The notes under the pieces were generated by a model, which was given only the letters and a program-made list of their open reading frames with translations, was not told the origin of the DNA and did not search any database. From the NCBI RefSeq assembly GCF_030378165.1, contig NZ_CP119766.1:2666001-2730000 (forward strand): a stretch of DNA of 64,000 bases, read 5' to 3'. The first letter of the stretch is position 1, and the number at the start of each line of letters is the position of its first letter. A program made the position numbers and the translations under genes. Shown piece after piece: positions 51,970 to 60,642 of the stretch. This stretch comes from Flavobacterium panacagri (lineage in GTDB: Bacteria; Bacteroidota; Bacteroidia; Flavobacteriales; Flavobacteriaceae).

Positions 51970-52036
51970 TTAGCCACGAATTCACGAATTTTTTCTCACA
52001 GTTGAGTTAAAAAATAATTCGTGAATTCGTGGCTAA
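51970..52036. repeat. Perfect 21-bp inverted repeat, family F (possible terminator)
   Basis: 51970-51990 (TTAGCCACGAATTCACG plus AATT) is exactly complementary to 52016-52036 with a 25-bp loop. It lies 10 bp past the DUF2167 stop and may terminate that gene. No long T run follows. Confidence 0.7.
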
Positions 52037-52045
52037 TAAAAAATG

Positions 52046-52975
52046 TTACTCCTCAGTAGAATTGTTTTCTTCTAAAAGAGCGGTTTCTTCTTCAGGTCTT
52101 GTAACAACTTGATCTTTGTTTCCAAAAAGGAATTTCTTTATTGCGGCAAAAGCAGCTATAATTCCAATTACGATGAACTTTCCGAATTTTGCTAAAACAG
52201 CAAAAAATCCAACTTTTGCCAATACTTTTCCAGCCACTAAACCACCTATTGTCCAAGCGGCAACAGTATCAGTGTCAGCATCGAAATCAAGATATTTATG
52301 TCCGTCATTGAATTCAACACTTTTGATGATTCCAGGAATACTTGCTTTTACTTCTGCTAATTGATCTACTCCAGCAACAGCAGAAATATTGTACATTCCT
52401 TTTCGTCCTAAAACTCTTAAATCGTAATTTAAAGTATGATTTTTATCTGCTCCAAACTGCAATTCTTTTGCCCAGTGCAATACTTTTAAGTTATTGTCAT
52501 AAAATGGTTTAGATGCCCATCCAATCAATTGAACCTCAGGATAACCTGCAGTTTTTCTTTCGGTATTCGCAGCAGCAACATCTTCTTTCATGGTTTTTAG
52601 AAGATCATCATAATCAATATCATCTGCATCATCATCTTTTACATAACCATCGCCTTGATAGCTGATTACAAACATCCAGCTGTCAGAGTGTGTAACGCCT
52701 TTTCCGTCTGGAACAAGAGAACCTAGAATCGATTTGTCTTCTGGATTTCCCCATAAATTAGTCAAGACATTTTGGGTTTGCTCGGCATTTAAAAATTTGA
52801 ATCCTTTTGGTACATTTAATGATCCGTCTCCTTCAGGAAGCGTAATTTTTCCTGTTTCATACTTGAAAGATTTGTCAATTTTGTCGTAAAATGCCTTTAA
52901 AGTATCGGGTTCTTGTGCGCTGATTTTTGAAATCGAAAGGATCGATAACAATAGAAATAATAACGTTTTTTTCAT
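52046..52975 (-). CDS. DUF2167 membrane protein
   Basis: A 309-residue protein with a signal peptide (ending ISKISAQ) and a large extracytoplasmic domain of DUF2167: GKITLPEGDGSLNVPKGFKF, LWGNPEDKSILGSLVP, WMFVISYQGDGYVKDDDADD and EVQLIGWASKPFYDNNLKVL. A C-terminal membrane region (residues 243-285, ALWTIGG-like start then FFAVLAKFGKFIVIGIIAAF) and an acidic tail follow. Function is unknown. It is followed by the phosphatase-like gene upstream in the same direction. Confidence 0.88.
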   Translation of the reverse strand: MKKTLLFLLLSILSISKISAQEPDTLKAFYDKIDKSFKYETGKITLPEGDGSLNVPKGFKFLNAEQTQNVLTNLWGNPEDKSILGSLVPDGKGVTHSDSWMFVISYQGDGYVKDDDADDIDYDDLLKTMKEDVAAANTERKTAGYPEVQLIGWASKPFYDNNLKVLHWAKELQFGADKNHTLNYDLRVLGRKGMYNISAVAGVDQLAEVKASIPGIIKSVEFNDGHKYLDFDADTDTVAAWTIGGLVAGKVLAKVGFFAVLAKFGKFIVIGIIAAFAAIKKFLFGNKDQVVTRPEEETALLEENNSTEE

Positions 52976-53017
52976 TTGGGTTTAATTGGTTAAAAATTAT
53001 TTATGGTTTTGGTTGTT

Positions 53018-54097
53018 TTAGAATAATTCTGAAATCTCTTTTTCAACAGGATGATCGGTTTTAAAATCATATCCCATTATTTTGGCGAGAGTTTTGGCAA
53101 ATTGTTTTTGATAGAATTGAGATTCGGTTTTAATCTCGCCTTTTGGTGCAATTTCTGGCCCCATTGCAGCAAACCAAATTTCAGAAGCGCCTGAAACATC
53201 AGCACCGTGATCTGTCCATTGTGCTTTTACTTTGTCGCCGCGTCCATGATCTACGGTTATAAATAAGGTAGTTTTGTTTTTGTACTGCGGATCATTTTGA
53301 ACAAAATTCCAAATTTCCTGAATCCATTTGTCAACCTGATTCGCTGCATCCAAATATGAACGATATTGTGCATGATGTGCCCATTCATCAGTTTCGCCAT
53401 AAGCGATATAAAGCACTTTTGGTTTTTTCGTTTTTAGTTCGTCTAAAGCCTGATAATGAGTAAAAACATCTAGACATTCATCCATGTGGAATGGTTTAAA
53501 CGAATTGTCACGCATTTCATTTAATAATTTTTGAGAGGCAGTTGGTTTGTTTCCGCCGACTTTATCAAAAGCAGAAATTACTGGAAATCCGCTTCTTTCT
53601 TCGTTTAGAATTCGGTCAAAAGCATCCCAAGCGCCAAAAGCAGCAACCTTTCCTTTCAGTTTAGACTGTTGGTTTAAAAACTCCAAAACATTCACATTCG
53701 GATTGGGTTTATAACTATTTGAATTGACTTTCAAATCCACATTTCCAGTCATGATTTCGCTGTAACCGGGATAACTAAACCAATACGGATTAGCAACATC
53801 AACTTTGTTTCCTAAATCTCTATTGCCGTAAATCTGTCCTTTCGAAGCGATTTCAGACCAGAAAAAAGGCATGAGTTTTTTGCGTGCCTCTTTGATATCG
53901 GCATCAGCATATTTTTTATAAATATAGGCGCTGTCTCCTTGATTGAATTTTTTATCATTGGCAATAGCAGGATCAATTCCTTTAAAAACTTCCTGCCATC
54001 TAAAACCATCAGTCGTAATAATGATGATATTTTCTGTTTTTTGAGCTAGAGATTTAAGGCTCAGTAGAATGAATAGAATAAAAAAAGCTTTTTTCAT
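53018..54097 (-). CDS. Alkaline-phosphatase-superfamily protein
   Basis: A 359-residue exported protein (signal ending KSLAQ). NIIIITTDGFRWQEVFKG holds the first metal Asp and a Thr nucleophile, YSEIMTGNVD follows, and LYIAYGETDEWAHHAQY and LFITVDHGRGD carry the remaining metal ligands of the superfamily. WTDHGADVSGASEIWFAAMGP is the last metal region (in two parts). The catalytic residue is Thr and not the Cys/Ser of sulfatases, so it is a phosphodiesterase- or phosphatase-type member and does not need formylglycine. Confidence 0.88.
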   Translation of the reverse strand: MKKAFFILFILLSLKSLAQKTENIIIITTDGFRWQEVFKGIDPAIANDKKFNQGDSAYIYKKYADADIKEARKKLMPFFWSEIASKGQIYGNRDLGNKVDVANPYWFSYPGYSEIMTGNVDLKVNSNSYKPNPNVNVLEFLNQQSKLKGKVAAFGAWDAFDRILNEERSGFPVISAFDKVGGNKPTASQKLLNEMRDNSFKPFHMDECLDVFTHYQALDELKTKKPKVLYIAYGETDEWAHHAQYRSYLDAANQVDKWIQEIWNFVQNDPQYKNKTTLFITVDHGRGDKVKAQWTDHGADVSGASEIWFAAMGPEIAPKGEIKTESQFYQKQFAKTLAKIMGYDFKTDHPVEKEISELF

Positions 54098-54245
54098 TAC
54101 TTATTAATTTGAAATAGAATTCAAAACTAAGTAATTTAATAAAGCAATTTTTACGTGATAACGTAATGTAACTATAAATTAATAGAAGAGAAAAAATGAG
54201 ATGATTAAAATAAGTGGTGATTAATTGGTTTAAATTTCACAACTT

Positions 54246-55577
54246 CTATAAAATCCCTCTCGACTTAATTTCCAAGTATTTATTAATTGCGTCAAGCGTA
54301 AGATTTTCAGGCTGTGTCAAAACCGAATGAATTCCGTATTTCTTTAATTCATTGACGATTAAACGTTTTTCAAACATGAATTTTTCTGCAATTACTTTAT
54401 CGTAAACTTCCTGAATCGTAGTTGTTTTTTTATTGATGATAGAGTTCAGTTCTGTATTTTGAAAGAAAATAACAACCAATAAATGACTTTTCGCAATTCC
54501 TTTTAAGTAAGGTAACTGACGATTTAACCCATCCATCGTCTCAAAATTGGTGTACAGAATAATCAAACTTCTTTGATTGATATTTTTCTTGATATCAACA
54601 TATAATCGACTGTAATCACTTTCGAAGAAATCGGTTTTTATGTTGTATAAAGTTTCGAGGATTTTCTGCATCTGCGAACCTCTTCTTTCTGCAAAAACTC
54701 TATTTTCTACTTTTTTAGAAAAAGCAAAAAGTCCGGCTTTGTCTTGTTTTTTCAGAATAACATTCGATAAAACCAAAGACGAATTAATAGCATAATCCAA
54801 CAAACTCAAGCCATCAAAAGGCATTTGCATGACACGACCTTTATCAATAGCCATATAAACCGACTGTGATTTCTCGTCCTGAAACTGATTGACCATTAAA
54901 GAATTTCTTTTTGCGGTGGCTTTCCAGTTTAAGGTTCTTAAATCATCGCCTTGAACATATTCTTTAATCTGTTCAAATTCCATTGTATGACCAATTCTTC
55001 GGATTTTCTTGATTCCGTATTGAAATAGATTATTTGAAAAAGCGATTAAATCGTATTTTCTCAATTGAATATAAGAGGGATAAGTAGGAACCATCTGATC
55101 TTTATCAAAAGTAAATCTTCTAGAAATTAATCTTAACGGCGAAGAAACATACACATTTAAAGCGCCAAAATGATATTCCCCACGCTCTGTTGGACGAAGG
55201 TCATAACCAATTTCTTTTTGTGTTGCTGCTTTTATGGTTTTGATAATTTTAAAATCACGAACTTGAAACTGAAACGGAATTTCATCAATTATTTTAACTG
55301 AAACTGGAAAATTATAATGATTCTTTAAATTAATTTTTATCGGATTTAAATCTCCATTGGATAATTTTTCAGGCGTAATTCGTTCTGCTTCCAGTCCAGT
55401 TTTGGCGATGTACAGAATTAAAAGATCAAGCACTAAAAAAGTTCCCAAAGCCAAAACAACAAGCCAGACAGCATTGTACATGTTTGGGAAAATAAAAGCA
55501 CAAACAAATAATCCTATTATGCCAATCAGCACATAGAAGAAGAAATTATTCAGATATAGACTTTTTATGAATTTCAA
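54246..55577 (-). CDS. DUF58 domain protein of the MoxR operon
   Basis: A 443-residue membrane protein with two N-terminal helices (residues 10-60), a beta-rich part (SPLRLISRRF, GEYHFGALNVYV) and the DUF58 core FEQIKEYVQGDDLRTLNWKA followed by a von-Willebrand-like fold (SVYMAIDKGRVMQM). It is the last gene of the SpoIIM-DUF4129-DUF4350-MoxR-DUF58 operon. Such proteins are thought to be the substrate or adaptor for the MoxR ATPase at the inner membrane. Confidence 0.92.
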   Translation of the reverse strand: MKFIKSLYLNNFFFYVLIGIIGLFVCAFIFPNMYNAVWLVVLALGTFLVLDLLILYIAKTGLEAERITPEKLSNGDLNPIKINLKNHYNFPVSVKIIDEIPFQFQVRDFKIIKTIKAATQKEIGYDLRPTERGEYHFGALNVYVSSPLRLISRRFTFDKDQMVPTYPSYIQLRKYDLIAFSNNLFQYGIKKIRRIGHTMEFEQIKEYVQGDDLRTLNWKATAKRNSLMVNQFQDEKSQSVYMAIDKGRVMQMPFDGLSLLDYAINSSLVLSNVILKKQDKAGLFAFSKKVENRVFAERRGSQMQKILETLYNIKTDFFESDYSRLYVDIKKNINQRSLIILYTNFETMDGLNRQLPYLKGIAKSHLLVVIFFQNTELNSIINKKTTTIQEVYDKVIAEKFMFEKRLIVNELKKYGIHSVLTQPENLTLDAINKYLEIKSRGIL

Positions 55578-55597
55578 GTTTTAAATGTTTTTTAGTT

Positions 55598-55683
55598 CCT
55601 CCTGCAAGGTTTTCAAAACCTTGTAGGTATGAATTACTTAGAATGAAAAAATACCTACGAGGTTTTGAAAACCTCGCAGGAGA
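55598..55683. repeat. Inverted pair of hairpin repeats, family D copies 2 and 3
   Basis: Two 27-bp hairpins (55601-55627 and 55654-55680) are inverted copies of each other, so the two together can also form one long hairpin. Each is itself a hairpin of the form CCTGCAAGG-N-CCTTGTAGG. Where copy 2 has an A-T pair in its stem, copy 3 has G-C at the same pair, a compensated change. They lie in the 113-bp gap between the moxR stop and the DUF58 start. Confidence 0.8.
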
Positions 55684-55690
55684 CATTGAA

Positions 55691-56704
55691 TTACCTCGGT
55701 ATTTCCACCGTTTCAATAATCTGTTTAATGATTTCCGAGCTTGTAATACCTTCCATTTCACGTTCTGGCGTTACAATAACACGATGCTGTAAAACAGGAA
55801 TTGCTGCTTCTTTAATATCTTCAGGAGTCACAAAATCACGTCCGCGGATTGCTGCGAAACCTTTAGACGCGTTTAAAATTGCAATCGAGGCACGAGGAGA
55901 AGCTCCTAAATACAAAAAGGCATTTTCTCTAGTGTTTACTACAATCCTTGCAATGTATTCCAATAAATTTTGTTCTACTCTAATTTGTTTTACCAAACCT
56001 TGATATTCTTTGATTTCATCAGAAGAAAGAATGGTTTTTATCGCGTCTAATTTGCCATGATCTTGCAAAGAATGTTCTCTTTGAATGATTAAAATTTCTT
56101 CATTCAATTTTGGATAATCAATAGTGATTTTGAAAAGAAAACGATCTAATTGCGCTTCTGGAAGACGATAAGTTCCTTCTTGCTCAATTGGATTTTGAGT
56201 TGCAATGACCAAAAATGGTGTTTCTAATTGATATCCAGACCCGTCAATTGTGATTTGACGTTCTTCCATCACTTCAAAAAGTGCAGCTTGTGTTTTTGCA
56301 GGAGCACGGTTGATCTCGTCAATTAAAATTAAATTAGAGAAAATCGGCCCTTTTTTGAATTCAAATTCAGAGTTTTTCAAATTGAAGATGGAAGTTCCTA
56401 AAATATCAGAAGGCATTAAATCTGGTGTAAATTGAATTCTGCTGAAACCAATATTTAAAGTTTTAGACAATAATTTGGCAGTAATTGTTTTGGCAACACC
56501 TGGAACACCTTCTAAAAGAACGTGTCCGTTTGATAAAATAGCCACCAAAAGCTGATCCACCATTTTGTGCTGTCCAACGATTACAGTTTCAATTTCTTTT
56601 TTTATCGAGTTTACATGTTCTAAAAGAGGCCCTAAATTGATTCTAGTTTCAAAATTCACATTTTCATTTGTGATTTCGCCTGATGTTGTATTGATGTCGT
56701 CCAT
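55691..56704 (-). CDS. MoxR-family AAA+ ATPase
   Basis: A 337-residue ATPase. The motifs are VLLEGVPGVAKTITAKLL (Walker A), RIQFTPDLMPSDILG, NLILIDEINRAPAKTQAAL (Walker B), EERQITIDG and VIATQNPIEQEGTYRLPEAQ with the sensor and lid RFLFKI. It is a chaperone-like ATPase that probably acts on the DUF58 protein encoded next. It begins after a short gap with an 18-bp palindrome. Confidence 0.96.
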   Translation of the reverse strand: MDDINTTSGEITNENVNFETRINLGPLLEHVNSIKKEIETVIVGQHKMVDQLLVAILSNGHVLLEGVPGVAKTITAKLLSKTLNIGFSRIQFTPDLMPSDILGTSIFNLKNSEFEFKKGPIFSNLILIDEINRAPAKTQAALFEVMEERQITIDGSGYQLETPFLVIATQNPIEQEGTYRLPEAQLDRFLFKITIDYPKLNEEILIIQREHSLQDHGKLDAIKTILSSDEIKEYQGLVKQIRVEQNLLEYIARIVVNTRENAFLYLGASPRASIAILNASKGFAAIRGRDFVTPEDIKEAAIPVLQHRVIVTPEREMEGITSSEIIKQIIETVEIPR

Positions 56705-56727
56705 AATTGGTATGTTTTTTTTTCCAC

Positions 56728-56745
56728 TCCCGATAGCTATCGGGA
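56728..56745. repeat. Perfect 18-bp palindrome upstream of moxR, family E
   Basis: TCCCGATAGCTATCGGGA has no loop and lies 24 bp before the moxR start within the operon. Similar palindromes are, from memory, scattered in Bacteroidota genomes, but I see only this copy. Confidence 0.7.
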
Positions 56746-56813
56746 TAGAAAGATTAAGATGATTTTATAAAAAATTAATCCGTGTTAATTCTTTTAATCT
56801 GTGGCTAAATAAA

Positions 56814-58025
56814 TTAATGTATAATTTTTTCTATTGCTGTATTTATTTTAACTAAATCTTCTTCAAGATTTCCATGATAACTGTTTCGATGATCGTTGAT
56901 TAGTCTAACGAGATCTTCAATGTCCTTTTCGTCTTTTCCAGTTTTGTAATGCAATTTTTTGATAAATTCTTCATCTAATTTCGAAGTATCGATCAAATAA
57001 TCAGTTCTAATTTTTTCTAAGAAATAAATAATCTTTTTATCAATAATATTGGTGTGATCTCCTTCTTGATAATATAAATTTCCAATGGTTTTCGTAAAAT
57101 CTACAGTTAAATTCTGCAATGGTTTTATAATGGGTACAATGCGTTGTTTTCGTTTGGCATTAAAAATCATAAAAATTAAAATTCCCAAAAGTCCTAAAAG
57201 CCAAGCCGATTTTAAGGCAGGCTGGCTAAAAATGTAACGCATTGGAGAATTTGAAATTCGCTTATCATTTATGCTTTTATTATACCAGAAAATATTCCCT
57301 GCTGTAAAATACGAAAGTACATTTTCTGCATATTGATAATGATCTTTTTTTAGCAGATTGTAATTGGTAAAAGCCACAGGCTGTGTATGTAAATACACAT
57401 AACCATTTTTATACGGAACTTCAATAAAATTAACCTGTCTTTTGTTTTTTGCACTGTTTTGATATCCTAAAACTTTTGTATTTAAAGTATCTATTTTTGA
57501 AAAATAATCACTTAAACCAGTATTAAAAGTATATTTTTTTGCACTTACATTTTTATTGGCCATCCAGATCGAAACATTTTCAGAGGGCATAAAATCGGTT
57601 TGTAATTCAATTTTTAATGAATCCAATAAGATTTTTGGAAAAGCTCTCATACTCAAAAAGGCTTTATTTCCGTGCGAAACAAAATATAAAATCTCTTTCA
57701 TGGATTGTTCGTCAATATTATTGGCTTCAGAAATATTGATAAAAGTTCCTTTGATTTTATAGTTTTCTACATTTTTTCTTTCATCATATTGAGAATCTAA
57801 ATATTCATAAGGTGTTTGAACCGAAATTTTTTCTACTTTTTGATTCTTAAAAAAGCCATTTACTTCATGGTCGAAAATGTATAATCCAAACGGAATCTTA
57901 TCATTTACAGAGTAAGTAGGAGTCCAGTCAATAGGTTTTGGTTTTCCATTGTCTGTAAGCAGTACTAAACCGAATATTAAAACGAGAATAGCAATGTATA
58001 TTTTAACGTTTTTATCCATTGCCAA
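56814..58025 (-). CDS. DUF4350 membrane protein of the MoxR operon
   Basis: A 403-residue protein with an N-terminal membrane helix (residues 8-21, IYIAILVLIFGLVLL), a long extracytoplasmic domain of DUF4350 (PFGLYIFDHEVNGFF, VPYKNGYVYLHTQPVAFTN), a second helix near residue 270 (WLLGLLGILIFMIF) and a cytoplasmic tail. Its ATG overlaps the end of the DUF4129 gene by 14 bp. The role is unknown, but it is consistently part of this operon. Confidence 0.87.
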   Translation of the reverse strand: MAMDKNVKIYIAILVLIFGLVLLTDNGKPKPIDWTPTYSVNDKIPFGLYIFDHEVNGFFKNQKVEKISVQTPYEYLDSQYDERKNVENYKIKGTFINISEANNIDEQSMKEILYFVSHGNKAFLSMRAFPKILLDSLKIELQTDFMPSENVSIWMANKNVSAKKYTFNTGLSDYFSKIDTLNTKVLGYQNSAKNKRQVNFIEVPYKNGYVYLHTQPVAFTNYNLLKKDHYQYAENVLSYFTAGNIFWYNKSINDKRISNSPMRYIFSQPALKSAWLLGLLGILIFMIFNAKRKQRIVPIIKPLQNLTVDFTKTIGNLYYQEGDHTNIIDKKIIYFLEKIRTDYLIDTSKLDEEFIKKLHYKTGKDEKDIEDLVRLINDHRNSYHGNLEEDLVKINTAIEKIIH

Positions 58026-58788
58026 ACATTTTTAAAGCATTCTTAAATCTATTTTCAGTTTTTCTGAATACAATATCATCTATTTCGAATTCGCCGTACC
58101 AGATATAATTGTACAAATAAGAAAGATACATGAATTCTTCTTTGTGAATAGGCTGTTGCAATTCGTATAAATAATCAGAATTGGTTTTTTCGATATCCCA
58201 TTCGATATAATTACGCTGTGCCATAACTTTTAAAAGCCACAGATAATAATAACGTACAGCAATTCTTTTCTCGCCAGACTCAATACTTTCTTTGATTAAT
58301 TTTTCGAAATCTAAAAGATGAATGTTTTTCTCAGCATCAGAATAAAAAATGGCTTTTTTATTGGCGTTTCTTCCAAAAATCCATCTTCCTTCTTGTTTGG
58401 TTAAAGCTTTTGCAATAAAATAGATTAAGGCAATAACAATCAAAACCATTATAACCCTGAATAAAATAACAACAAAGTTGAGTGAGGTTTTAACGCTCTT
58501 AAAATGGAACAAATTAGCAAATTTACTTGCCAGCCAATGTTTAAAATGATCCCACCAGTTTTTTTCCGGAGTTTTATATTCGTAGATAAATTCAGGATCC
58601 GTATATTTTTTCTTGAAATTTTTATCGAAATGCTTCGCTGTTACTTTTCTAAAATCTACCTGAATATCCTTTTCGGTATATTTAATTGTACTGATTTTGG
58701 GCGGATCTATAGGTACAGCAGTAGAATCCTGAGCCTTAGAAACACAGCAGCAAAAAAGAAAAGATAAAATAAAAAATAATCTTGTCAT
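58012..58788 (-). CDS. DUF4129-type membrane protein of the MoxR operon
   Basis: A 258-residue protein with a signal peptide (FLFCCCVSKAQ), an extracytoplasmic part (EKDIQVDFRKVTAKHFDKN), a membrane helix near residues 105-128 (VVILFRVIMVLIVIALIYFI) and a C-terminal cytoplasmic DUF4129-like helical domain (RYYYLWLLKVMAQRNYIEWD). It overlaps the next gene by 14 bp. It is a standard member of the MoxR-DUF58 operon. Confidence 0.87.
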   Translation of the reverse strand: MTRLFFILSFLFCCCVSKAQDSTAVPIDPPKISTIKYTEKDIQVDFRKVTAKHFDKNFKKKYTDPEFIYEYKTPEKNWWDHFKHWLASKFANLFHFKSVKTSLNFVVILFRVIMVLIVIALIYFIAKALTKQEGRWIFGRNANKKAIFYSDAEKNIHLLDFEKLIKESIESGEKRIAVRYYYLWLLKVMAQRNYIEWDIEKTNSDYLYELQQPIHKEEFMYLSYLYNYIWYGEFEIDDIVFRKTENRFKNALKMFGNG

Positions 58789-58797
58789 TACTTGGTC

Positions 58798-59778
58798 TTA
58801 AAGATTTTCGGCGGTTAAAGAATGTAATTTTTTGTGCACTATAAACGGATAAACCAAGTAATAAAATGAAATAATGGCAAGTGTAATTAAAATGATAAAA
58901 CTGCTTAACCAATTAGGCATATCAATAGAATATCTTGTAATGAAGCCTTCCAAAAATCCTGCACTTATGGTAAAAGGAAAAGTACTCAGAAAGATTTTAA
59001 AACTGTTTTTAAATCCAATTTTAAATGAGTTTAATCTTGAAAAGGTTTTAGGGAAAAGTATGGAAGCTCCTAAAATAAATCCAGCCGTAGTTTCAATCAC
59101 AATCGCAAAAATTTCCATAGAACCATGAATCCAGATACCTCGAACGCTTTTCCAGAAAACGCCCTGTTCATAAAAGAAATATTGAAAAGAGCCCAGCATA
59201 ATACAGTTTTGAAGGAAAACATTAAAAGTGCCAATTCCAGCAAAAATACCATAGAAATAACATTTTGCGCCAACAAAAAGGTTGTTTACCGTTATTCCGA
59301 TAAAACTTCCCCAATTACTTCCAGAACCATAAACAGCCATTGGATTTCCTTTTTTAATATTCTCTAAAGTCATATTAACATATTCGTCTCCTAAAATCAA
59401 ACGAACAAAATCAGGATCGTAACGGGCGGAAAGCACTCCAATAGAAACAGTGACAAAGAATAAAGCAAAAGCATAAACCAAATATCTTCTATATTCGTAA
59501 ACCAGCAGTGGAACATCGATTTTAAAGAAATCGATAAATTGATTACTGTCGGTTCGTTTGGTTTTATAAATCTTTTGGTAAATCTGCGAAGCGAGATGAT
59601 TTAAGTAGACAACCGTTTTACTTTTAGGGTAATACGTTTGGGCATACGCTAAGTCATTCATCATTTGAATGTACAAATTAGCTAATTCATCAGGATTTTT
59701 TTTAGCTTTACCGAAAATTGCCAGCTCGAATTCGAGCCATTTTTCTTTGTTTTGTTTTATAAAAGCGATTTCTCTCAT
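58798..59778 (-). CDS. Stage II sporulation protein M-family membrane protein
   Basis: A 326-residue protein with about six membrane helices. The first 100 residues are cytoplasmic (MREIAFIKQNKEKWLEFE, YYPKSKTVVYLNHLASQ). The SpoIIM domain shows NNLFVGAKCYFYGIFAGIG, WIHGSMEIFAIVIETTAG and GFLEGFITR. In non-sporulating bacteria this family travels with MoxR and RDD genes. It is first in the operon, and its start is only 20 bp from the divergent RDD gene. Confidence 0.9.
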   Translation of the reverse strand: MREIAFIKQNKEKWLEFELAIFGKAKKNPDELANLYIQMMNDLAYAQTYYPKSKTVVYLNHLASQIYQKIYKTKRTDSNQFIDFFKIDVPLLVYEYRRYLVYAFALFFVTVSIGVLSARYDPDFVRLILGDEYVNMTLENIKKGNPMAVYGSGSNWGSFIGITVNNLFVGAKCYFYGIFAGIGTFNVFLQNCIMLGSFQYFFYEQGVFWKSVRGIWIHGSMEIFAIVIETTAGFILGASILFPKTFSRLNSFKIGFKNSFKIFLSTFPFTISAGFLEGFITRYSIDMPNWLSSFIILITLAIISFYYLVYPFIVHKKLHSLTAENL

Positions 59779-59798
59779 TGTAGGCTAAAATATAAAAT

Positions 59799-60542
59799 AT
59801 GTCAGAATTATCTATTAACACGACGCAAAATGTCAAAATAAATTTTATTGCTGCTACAGTTGGCGAAAGACTAGGGGCTTTTTTCATTGATTTTGCTATC
59901 ATAATTTCATACTGGTACACTATTTCTTTAGTTGTTTTTGACTTGCTGCAGGTTAATAGGTTAATGTTTAATCTGGATGGCTGGTCAAAGGGAGCTATTT
60001 ATTTGATTATCTATTCCCCAATTATAGTTTATTCATTAGTTCTTGAAAGTGTATTTGAAGGACAGTCGCTTGGAAAAAAACTGGTAAAAATTAAAGTTGT
60101 AAAAATCGATGGTTATCAAGCGGGTTTTGGCGATTATTTAATTCGTTGGTTTTTTAGGGTAATCGATTTTTTTAGCCTTTTTGGACTTCCAGGATTGATA
60201 ACTGTAATTACAAGTGAGAAATCACAGCGTTTGGGCGACATGGCAGCGGGAACGGCAGTGATTACTTTAAAAAATAAAATTAACATCAGTCATACCATTT
60301 TAGAAGAAATTGGAGAGGCGTATGTTCCTACTTATCCTCTGGTTATAAAACTTTCGGACAACGATATGCGAATTATTAAAGAAACGTATCAAAAAGCCGA
60401 AGCCAAAAACGATCACGAAATTCTTTATAAACTGGTGTCAAAAATCGAAAGCGTAACAGGAATAAAAAATCAGTCAGGAAACAACAGCGATTTTATTAGA
60501 GTGATTTTAAAAGACTATAATTTCTATACGCAGCACATGTGA
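59799..60542 (+). CDS. RDD-family membrane protein
   Basis: A 247-residue protein with three membrane helices and the RDD signature: VGERLGAFFIDFAIIISYW (Arg-Asp), VLESVFEGQSLGKKLVKIKV (the usual GxSxGK loop) and GDMAAGTAVITLK (Asp). The C-terminal 90 residues are a cytoplasmic helical tail (MRIIKETYQKAEAK). It is divergent from the SpoIIM-MoxR operon with only 20 bp between the two start codons. Confidence 0.9.
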   Translation: MSELSINTTQNVKINFIAATVGERLGAFFIDFAIIISYWYTISLVVFDLLQVNRLMFNLDGWSKGAIYLIIYSPIIVYSLVLESVFEGQSLGKKLVKIKVVKIDGYQAGFGDYLIRWFFRVIDFFSLFGLPGLITVITSEKSQRLGDMAAGTAVITLKNKINISHTILEEIGEAYVPTYPLVIKLSDNDMRIIKETYQKAEAKNDHEILYKLVSKIESVTGIKNQSGNNSDFIRVILKDYNFYTQHM

Positions 60543-60642
60543 TTTTTTCTTTAAAGAATGAGAATTCATTTTCAAGGTTATGGTTTAATTTTTTATATTT
60601 AACTGATTATTAGTTAGTAGGTCTTAAAATAAAATCAGCATC

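Noticed and set aside
53018..54097. The alkaline-phosphatase-like protein as a sulfatase substrate of the FGE-type protein
   Set aside because: Its catalytic position is Thr in TTDGF and no C-x-P-x-R or S-x-P-x-R site is present, so formylglycine is not needed.
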